Source of the DNA: DATFTF01 sp963825175
GTDB lineage: Bacteria; Acidobacteriota; Thermoanaerobaculia; UBA5066; Gp7-AA6
Assembly: GCA_963825175.1 (NCBI GenBank)
Contig: CAWGSA010000002.1
Span: forward strand, 434,001-498,000
Length of the DNA: 64,000 bases
Direction: 5' to 3'
Shown: piece after piece, positions 24,957-31,372 of the stretch
Layout: each line of letters starts with the position of its first letter
Position numbering within the stretch: position 1 is the first letter of the stretch
Notes under the pieces: model-generated
The model's database searches: none
What the model was told of the DNA's origin: nothing
The model's input: only the letters and a program-made list of their open reading frames with translations
Program-made: the position numbers and the translations under genes

Positions 24957-26401
24957 ATGCCGACGATTCACTTGCCCACGCCCCTGCGCCCCTCGACCGG
25001 CGGCGCCGCGAGCGTGGTCGTGCCGGGACACACCGTCTACGAAGCGCTGGCCGCGCTGGTCGACGGGTATCCCGACCTGCGCCGCCACCTCTTCGACGAC
25101 GCGGGCAAGCTGCGCTCGTTCGTCAACGTCTACAAGAACGAGGAGGACGTCCGCGACTTGGAGCTCGACCGGACGCCGGTCTCCGATGCCGACGCGCTCT
25201 CGATCATCCCCTCCATCGCCGGGGGAGCGCCGGCCGCGCCGCAGGTCGCGCCCGAGCCTCCCCTCACCAACGAAGAGATCCGCCGCTACTGCCCGCCACC
25301 TGATCATGCCGGAGGTGGGCATGGAGGGGCAGAAGAAGCTGAAGGCCGCGCGCGTTCTCGCGGTCGGCACGGGCGGACTGGGATCGCCGCTGGCGCTCTA
25401 CCTCGCCGCCGCGGGCGTCGGCACGATCGGACTGGTCGATTTCGACGTCGTCGACGACTCGAACCTCCAGCGTCAGATCCTCTTCGGGAGCAAGGACGTC
25501 GGGCGCCGCAAGCTCCAGGCCGCGACGGAGCGCCTGCGCGACGTCAACGCCAACGTCACGGTCGTCCCGTTCGAAGAACGGCTGACCGCGGGCAACGCTC
25601 TGGCGATCGTGCGCGGCTTCGACATCGTGGCCGACGGCACGGACAACTTCCCGACGCGCTACCTCGTCAACGACGCCTGCGTGCTGACCGGGAAGCCCAA
25701 TGTCTACGCCTCGATCTTCCGCTTCGAAGGGCAGGCCTCGGTCTTCTGGGCGCAGCAGCGGCCCCTGCTACCGCTGCCTGTACGCCGAGCCTCCGCCGCC
25801 CGGCCTCGTCCCGTCGTGCGCGGAAGGCGGCGTCCTGGGGATCCTGCCGGGACTCCTGGGCGTGATCCAGGCCACCGAGACGATCAAGCTCATCCTGGGA
25901 AACGGCGATCCGCTGATCGGCCGGCTCCTCTTGGTCGACGCGCTCGCGATGCGCTTTCGCGAGTTGAAGCTCCGCAAGAACCCCGACTGCGTCATCTGCG
26001 GCCCTTCGCCCACGGTCACGAAACTGATCGACTACGAGGCCTTCTGCGGCATCACGCCGGACGCGGCGGCGGCGGTGGCGGGAGTTCCGGAGATGACCGT
26101 CGAAGAGTTGAAGGCCCGGCGCGACCGCGGCGCGGCGACGGTGCTGGTCGATGTGCGCGAGCCCCACGAGTGGGCGATCTCGCAGTTTCCCGAGTCGATC
26201 AAGATCCCCCTGGCCGGTCTGCCGCAGAATCTCAACCGTCTCTCGACCGCCGACGACATCGTCGTCCACTGCCGCACCGGCGCGAGGAGCGCCAAGGCCG
26301 TCGAGCTCCTGCGCGGCGCCGGCTTCCGCAAGGTCTGGAACCTCGCCGGCGGAATCAACCTCTGGGCCGAGCGCATCGACCCGACGATGCCGAAATATTA
26401 G
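24957..26401 (+). CDS. CysO (ubiquitin-like sulfur carrier) fused to MoeZ E1-like/rhodanese protein (two apparent frameshifts)
   Basis: ATG 24957. Residues 1-90 are a ThiS/CysO-like beta-grasp domain ending SIIPSIAGG, with the diglycine at 89-90, but no stop follows. A Pro/Ala linker (APAAPQVAPEPP) leads into the MoeZ start LTNEEIRRY, and with one base (25290) dropped the frame continues ARHLIMPEVG. The E1-like domain has the ATP loop GTGGLGSPLALYL, DDSNLQRQILFG and GTDNFPTRYLVND. A second one-base skip (about 25759) restores GPCYRCLYAEPPPPG. Paired CxxC zinc motifs (CYRC, CVIC) and a C-terminal rhodanese domain with HCRTGARSAKA complete it. It would adenylate and sulfurate the CysO C-terminus. 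Confidence 0.78.
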
Positions 26402-26414
26402 TGCTCGGTTCGGC

Positions 26415-26474
26415 GTGCGACGTTCCGCGCTGGATTCTCTGACAACGTCGAACTTCGCACGTAGAACGTCGCAC
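26415..26474. repeat. Inverted repeat between moeZ and rhodanese gene
   Basis: GTGCGACGTTC (26415-26425) and its exact complement GAACGTCGCAC (26464-26474) flank 38 bases containing further ACGTCGAAC-like pieces. It could be a small palindromic repetitive element or a weak terminator; no U-tract follows. Confidence 0.6.
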
Positions 26475-26497
26475 CATCATCTGGTATCGTTTTCGGC

Positions 26498-26824
26498 GTG
26501 TTCGGCGTTCCCTCCACCACCGTCGAGGAGCTGAAGGAGAAGCAGGATCGCGGCGAGCGCCCGACGCTCCTGGACGTCCGGGAGCCGCAGGAGTGGGCCG
26601 TCTCCGACCTCGAAGGGTCCGTGAAGATCCCCCTGGCCTCGCTTCCTCTGCGCATCGTCGAGCTGTCGACGGACGGGGAGATCGTCGTCTATTGCCGTTC
26701 CGGAGCCCGCAGCGCCCAGGCGGTCCAGTTCCTGCGCCAGCGGGGTTTCGAGCGGGCCTCGAACCTGATCGGGGGAATCAACCGCTGGGCCGAAGTCGTC
26801 GATCCCTCGATGCGGAGATACTGA
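26498..26824 (+). CDS. Single-domain rhodanese sulfurtransferase
   Basis: 108 residues from GTG 26498. Motifs: LLDVREPQEWAVSDL, GSVKIPLASLPLRI and the active-site loop VYCRSGARSAQA with Cys66, ending GGINRWAEVVDPSMRRY. It closely parallels the C-terminal rhodanese domain of the upstream MoeZ (DVREPHEWAIS, HCRTGARSAKA, GGINLWAERIDPTMPKY), so it looks like a duplicated copy of that domain. It could supply persulfide sulfur to CysO thiocarboxylation. The start is not certain because no strong ribosome site is seen. Confidence 0.87.
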   Translation: MFGVPSTTVEELKEKQDRGERPTLLDVREPQEWAVSDLEGSVKIPLASLPLRIVELSTDGEIVVYCRSGARSAQAVQFLRQRGFERASNLIGGINRWAEVVDPSMRRY

Positions 26825-26856
26825 CCGGCGAATCGATCTCCAAAGGAGTTCAGACC

Positions 26857-27078
26857 ATGCGCAAACTCGGGATCGTGCTCATCCTCGTCGGCCTCGCCGG
26901 ATTCCTCGTCGCGACGAGCCAGAGGGGCGGCTACGACACCGTCGAAGGTGCGATCAAGACGACCTTCTCGCAGAAGGAGCGCTCCCAGAAGGATCTGTGG
27001 GACACCGCTCGTTGGCTGTTCGTGGGCGCCGGAGTGGTGGGGATCATCCTGACCGTCCTCCCGGGAAAGCGGGACTGA
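26857..27078 (+). CDS. Small two-span membrane protein
   Basis: 73 residues from ATG 26857 with AAAGGAG upstream. Two hydrophobic helices (KLGIVLILVGLAGFLVA and WLFVGAGVVGIILTVL) flank a polar segment (TFSQKERSQKDLWDT). It resembles short DUF3185-like membrane proteins but I cannot assign a family firmly. It follows the rhodanese by 32 bp and is probably in the same transcript. Confidence 0.75.
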   Translation: MRKLGIVLILVGLAGFLVATSQRGGYDTVEGAIKTTFSQKERSQKDLWDTARWLFVGAGVVGIILTVLPGKRD

Positions 27079-27113
27079 GCCCGCCTCCCCATCGGTCGCC
27101 GGGGCGAGCACTC

Positions 27114-27129
27114 ACAATATAGATATTGT
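27114..27129. repeat. AT-rich palindrome ACAATAT-AG-ATATTGT
   Basis: A perfect 7-bp inverted repeat with a 2-base centre in the 154 bp spacer before the sigma factor gene. The same ACAATAT...ATTGT design occurs at 16974-16993 and, more loosely, 9067-9086. Possible operator for the sigma/CHAT operon. Confidence 0.45.
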
Positions 27130-27232
27130 TGGCCGGTGGTCCCCCCCGCCGGTCCGCTCCGCTGGGGAAAGGACAATCCCGGTGGATAATGGCCGCGCGT
27201 TCACGGACAAACCTCGGAGAACCTGAGCCCGT

Positions 27233-27754
27233 ATGCCCCTGCATGACGAGTCGCGTTTCGACGACCTGAGGGCCCAGCTCGCAAAGTCGGTGTCGAGGAT
27301 CTGCCCCCCCTGGCTCGCCGCCCAGCGCGACGATATCGTTCAGGTGGCTCTCATGCGCCTGATGCAGATCTGCGCGGAAACTGAGAGAAGCGAGCCCTAT
27401 CCGTCGTCCTATCTCCGGAAGGTGGCCTACAGCGCGATGATCGACGAGATCCGGCGCCTCCGAAGGAATCACGAAGTGGAACTCGACACGGAGAAGGAGC
27501 ATCCGCCGGCCCTGGACCCGGGATCGAATCCCGAGCGGAGCCGGGCCGGTCGGGAGATCGGCGCAGCGATCGAGACCTGCCTGGGTCGGCTCAAGCAGGA
27601 CCGGCGCTTCGCCGTGACCCTGCACCTTCTGGGGCACTCGGCCGCCGAGATCGCGACCCTGTCGACCTGGGGCCTCAAACGGGTTGAGAATCTCGTCTAC
27701 CGGGGGCTCGATGACCTGCGCGCCTGTCTGATGTCCAAGGGGCTCGCCCCGTAG
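27233..27754 (+). CDS. Sigma-70 family (ECF-like) RNA polymerase sigma factor
   Basis: 173 residues. The region-2-like part contains RDDIVQVALMRLMQI and SSYLRKVAYSAMIDEIRRLRR, the pattern used for core binding and -10 recognition. The region-4-like C-terminus is a helix-turn-helix (LHLLGHSAAEIATLSTW, then KRVENLVYRGLDDLR). The family is divergent from classical ECF groups. It is followed seven bases later by a zinc-finger membrane protein and then a CHAT protein, which fits a sigma/anti-sigma pair controlling its own operon. Confidence 0.85.
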   Translation: MPLHDESRFDDLRAQLAKSVSRICPPWLAAQRDDIVQVALMRLMQICAETERSEPYPSSYLRKVAYSAMIDEIRRLRRNHEVELDTEKEHPPALDPGSNPERSRAGREIGAAIETCLGRLKQDRRFAVTLHLLGHSAAEIATLSTWGLKRVENLVYRGLDDLRACLMSKGLAP

Positions 27755-27760
27755 GGCACG

Positions 27761-28435
27761 ATGAGCCAAGACGTGGAATCTCTGAAGGCTGCCTTCCTCG
27801 CCCGGACCGGGGGTGCGTCGCGGGCCGACTGCCCTGAGGCGGCGGAGATCTGGGAGGCCGTCGCCGGTCAAGCCCCGCCGCCGCGCCTCGCGCAAGTCGT
27901 GGACCATCTCTCCGCGTGTCCGGCCTGCCGCGAGTCCTGGCTGCTGGCCCGCGAGCTGACCGAGGGCTCGCCGCAGGAGGAACCGCAGCGGAACGTTTCC
28001 CGGTTCGCGGCGTCGAAGAGGCCGGCGGTGTGGATGTGGAGCGCGGCGGCAGCGGTCGCGGCGGCCGTGGCCGTCTGGGTCGCCCTTCCGGCGTTGCGGG
28101 AAACGCACTGGCTTTCCGACCCGAATGCTCCCTTTCGCGGCAGCCCGAGTGGAGAGTTGCGGTCACTGGTTCCCGAATCGCAGCTCCAACCCCGGAGCCA
28201 CCTGGTGCTGCGCTGGTCGCCGGCCGCGCCAGGCGCACGCTACCGCGTCCGCGTAACGACCACGACCCTGACCTCGCTCGCCGGCGCGAGCGACCTCGAG
28301 GCGCCGGAGTATCTGGTTCCCGAGCAAAGCCTGGCTCCCTTGCCGTCCGGCGCGACGGTGCTGTGGCAGGTGTCCGCGTCGCTCCCGGACGGGCGATACA
28401 TCACCTCGCCGACCTTCGTCGCTCGCGTTCGGTAG
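27761..28435 (+). CDS. Putative membrane anti-sigma factor with zinc-finger-like motif
   Basis: 224 residues. The N-terminal cytoplasmic region has HLSACPACRES preceded by other Cys/His, matching the HxxxCxxC anti-sigma (ZAS) motif. A single transmembrane helix (VWMWSAAAAVAAAVAVWVAL, about 86-105) is followed by an external Ig-like domain (LQPRSHLVLRWSPA, YRVRVTTTTL). Its place directly behind the sigma factor gene supports an anti-sigma role. The external domain could sense an envelope signal; that is inference. It ends immediately before the CHAT gene's ATG. Confidence 0.75.
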   Translation: MSQDVESLKAAFLARTGGASRADCPEAAEIWEAVAGQAPPPRLAQVVDHLSACPACRESWLLARELTEGSPQEEPQRNVSRFAASKRPAVWMWSAAAAVAAAVAVWVALPALRETHWLSDPNAPFRGSPSGELRSLVPESQLQPRSHLVLRWSPAAPGARYRVRVTTTTLTSLAGASDLEAPEYLVPEQSLAPLPSGATVLWQVSASLPDGRYITSPTFVARVR

Positions 28436-31255
28436 ATGGGCTTCCGCACGCCGCGGACGGTGACTCTGGTCCTCTGGTCGCTGTCCCTGGCGCTTCGCGC
28501 GGGAGCCTCGCCGGCGCCGTCGATGACATCCTGCCGGGACCTCGTCCGCGACCGCCCCGGGGCGCTCGAGTCCTATGCCTGCTTTCGCGCCGCCGCGCAC
28601 TTCGATGGGTCCTTCGACCGGGCGGCGGTGGAGCTTCGAGCCATCCGGCGTCGAGATCCAGGAAACGTCCTGGCCGACTTGGTGCTGGCCGACCTGGAGG
28701 CGGATCGGGGGCCGGGAAGTGAACGTGCGTACCGGGACGTTGCGGATCGGGCCGCCGCGAAAAACGATCGCGGCATCGAGTCCCTCGCCCTCCTCAAGCT
28801 CTCGGCGGTTCTTCTGAGGCATCAGCGGCTGACCGATGCGCAAGCCGCCCTGGAGAGAGCGCAGAACGCCGCGGAGAAGGTCGGGTCTTACTGGCCTGCG
28901 GCGGTGGAAACGGCGCAATCACGAATCGCCTATGCGCGCGGCGACTACGGCCGGGCGATGATCCTTCTGAAGGACGCCGAGTCCCATCTCTTCCCGGACG
29001 CTCCTCGGGATGCGCGCGCGAGCTGTCTGTCGGCCCTGGGGGCGACGTCCTGGGCCCTGGCGCACTTCGACGAAGCCGCCGCGGCCTACCATCGGCTGGC
29101 GGCGCTCTTTCATGACGCCGGAGATCGCTTCGGCGAATCCGGGGCCCTTGTCAGCGGGATCCTCGTGAGCTCCAACCGCGGCGTGGTCCCGGCGGAAGAA
29201 ATGCGGCGGATGGCCCGCAACGCCCTGGAGTTGGCCGTTCTCGGCGGGAACCTGGACGGCGAGGGACGGGCGAGCTTCTACCTCGCGCAGTACACGTCGG
29301 GGGCGGAGGCCATCGGACACGCGCGCCGTGCGCTCGCGATCGCCCGGAGACTCGGGGATGTCGGCGGCATCATGATGGGACTGCGGGCCGCGGCGAGCCT
29401 TACCGCCCGGGAGGACCGCCCCGAGGGATTTCGCCTGATCGACGAGGCCATCGCGCTGGCGCAGCAACACGGAGATCTGGCGGAGGTGGCCCGCAACCGC
29501 ATCGTGCGGAGCCGCATCTCCTGGAGCCTGGGTCCTCGGAGCCAGGCCATCACCGACTCGCTCGCCGCGCTGGACGCGGTCGAGGCGGAGCGTGATCTTC
29601 AGGAGGACTCGCTGGTCAAGGCCTGGCGTTTCTCGGCGTGGAGGACGCCGTACTATGAGCTCTCCGGACACCTGCTCTCCGGGCACCTGCTCGAACCTGC
29701 CGGGGCCCGGCCGTCGCGCGAGGACTTAGCGCTCGCCTTCGCCGTGATCGAGCGCATGCGCGGCCGGATGTTGTTGGACACCATGGACGCCGCCCATGCC
29801 ACGGCCGCCGTGGCTCCCCAGACAACGCTGGCAGCGCGCCATACCGCCCTGCTCAAGGAGGTCGCCGAGCTGCGCCGCCGCCTGCTCGATCCGGCGCTTC
29901 CATCCGACGAGCGATCCCGAGCGACGGAGTCGTTCCAGCGGCTGGCCGCGGAAGAGGCCTCGAGTCGGTCGGCTCTGGCGGTGGCGGCGCCCCGATTCGG
30001 CGCGCTCCGGGCCCCCCATCTGGCGTCGCTCGACGAAGTCGCCGCCTCCCTCGATCGCGATCAAGCCCTCCTGTCCTTCCAGATTGCCATCGACCGGGGG
30101 AGCGACCAGACCTTCCTGGGCGGGTCGTGGCTGCTGGTGCGGACCAGAGCCGCCGTGAAGATCTATCACCTCCCGCCGTTCGAGACGATCTGGACACGGG
30201 TGCCCGTGCTCGTGGGGCTGCTCGGTCGCCGCGACGGCTCGGAAGCCCCCGGATCGGTTCGGGAGTTTCAGGATCTCATGGCCGCCGCGCTCGCGGATCT
30301 TCCCGGGGACGTCACGCGCCTGGTCATTCTCCCCGATGGGCCCTTGCACAATCTCCCTTTCGATGTCCTTCGCCCGGCCCCGGGCAAGCCACCTCTTGCC
30401 GAGGTATATGAGATCGCCATCGCTCCCTCCGCGACGACCTGGCTGCGCTGGAAGCAGTCGCCGGTCCGGCCTCCCGCGATTCCGGCGCTCGTCTTCGCCG
30501 ATCCGGATCTCAAAGGCGTCTCCCGCAAAGGGGACTCGAAGTCGCCGACCCGCGACGTGCAGTTGGGAGATCTGCCCCGGGCACGGGAGGAAGGACTCGC
30601 CGTGGCGCGGTATCTGGGCGGGGGAAGCGAGTGCTTCGTCGGGTCAGCCGCCACGGAGAGCCGCTTGAAGTCCCAGAATCTCTCGTCTTTTGGAGTTCTC
30701 CACTTCGCCTCGCACGCGGTCGTCGACACCGTTTTCCCCGACCGCTCGGCGGTGCTCCTGGCCCGCGGCTCGGCGGCCGAGGATGGATGGCTGCGCCCGC
30801 GCGACGTCGTGAACCTCAATTTGAGCGGTCAGGTCGTCGTTCTCTCCGCCTGCCAGACGGCGTCCGGCGCGCTCATCGAGGGAGAGGGTGTGACCGGGCT
30901 CGCTCACTCGTTCTTTCAGGCCGGGGCCCACGCCGTGATCGCGAGTCTCTGGCCCCTGCGCGACGATGAGGCGGCGAGAACGTTCGAGACGTTCTACCGC
31001 CATTTGAGCCGCGGCGTCTCCGTGGGCCAGGCCATGGCCGCGACCCGACGGGACCTGATCGGCGCTGGGCTGCCCCCCGCGGTGTGGGCGTCTCCGGAAT
31101 TGATCGGAGACGCGGACGCACGGCCGATCGCGCGCCGCTCGTGGTGGACGGCCGGTTCGCCGAGGCCTCTTTTCATCGCCGCCGCGGCGCTTCTCGTCCT
31201 GGCGCTGACCGGGCTCGCGGTCCGGGCGACGCAGACCGGGAATCGGCCCGGATAG
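28436..31255 (+). CDS. CHAT-domain caspase-like peptidase with TPR repeats and C-terminal membrane helix
   Basis: 939 residues. N-terminal signal or anchor (VTLVLWSLSLALRAGAS), then TPR-type helix pairs across about 40-450. A C-terminal CHAT domain (about 590-905) carries the caspase-like dyad: His760 in HFASHA and Cys806 in LSACQT, with GEGVTGLAHSFFQAGA and SLWPLRDDEAA after it. A hydrophobic helix (PLFIAAAALLVLALTGLAV) ends the protein. CHAT proteins are proteases; several act in defence or regulated proteolysis (for example the Craspase CHAT subunit). The operon with sigma and membrane anti-sigma genes suggests the protease could process the anti-sigma or act in the same signal path. Confidence 0.9.
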   Translation: MGFRTPRTVTLVLWSLSLALRAGASPAPSMTSCRDLVRDRPGALESYACFRAAAHFDGSFDRAAVELRAIRRRDPGNVLADLVLADLEADRGPGSERAYRDVADRAAAKNDRGIESLALLKLSAVLLRHQRLTDAQAALERAQNAAEKVGSYWPAAVETAQSRIAYARGDYGRAMILLKDAESHLFPDAPRDARASCLSALGATSWALAHFDEAAAAYHRLAALFHDAGDRFGESGALVSGILVSSNRGVVPAEEMRRMARNALELAVLGGNLDGEGRASFYLAQYTSGAEAIGHARRALAIARRLGDVGGIMMGLRAAASLTAREDRPEGFRLIDEAIALAQQHGDLAEVARNRIVRSRISWSLGPRSQAITDSLAALDAVEAERDLQEDSLVKAWRFSAWRTPYYELSGHLLSGHLLEPAGARPSREDLALAFAVIERMRGRMLLDTMDAAHATAAVAPQTTLAARHTALLKEVAELRRRLLDPALPSDERSRATESFQRLAAEEASSRSALAVAAPRFGALRAPHLASLDEVAASLDRDQALLSFQIAIDRGSDQTFLGGSWLLVRTRAAVKIYHLPPFETIWTRVPVLVGLLGRRDGSEAPGSVREFQDLMAAALADLPGDVTRLVILPDGPLHNLPFDVLRPAPGKPPLAEVYEIAIAPSATTWLRWKQSPVRPPAIPALVFADPDLKGVSRKGDSKSPTRDVQLGDLPRAREEGLAVARYLGGGSECFVGSAATESRLKSQNLSSFGVLHFASHAVVDTVFPDRSAVLLARGSAAEDGWLRPRDVVNLNLSGQVVVLSACQTASGALIEGEGVTGLAHSFFQAGAHAVIASLWPLRDDEAARTFETFYRHLSRGVSVGQAMAATRRDLIGAGLPPAVWASPELIGDADARPIARRSWWTAGSPRPLFIAAAALLVLALTGLAVRATQTGNRPG

Positions 31256-31372
31256 CCTTCGGCTCGATGCCTTCGACGGCGCGGCATTTCCGCTGAGAGA
31301 AGCGGACCCCGCCCATCGTCTCTAGAGGTGCGCGGGCGAGAGCCCGCACCGCGCAAGCTGGGGAGGTGGAGT

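Noticed and set aside
25306..25865. A separate moeZ start at ATG 25306
   Set aside because: It would remove the conserved LTNEEIRRYARHLI start of the E1-like domain, which is encoded in the two frames around the 25290 insertion.
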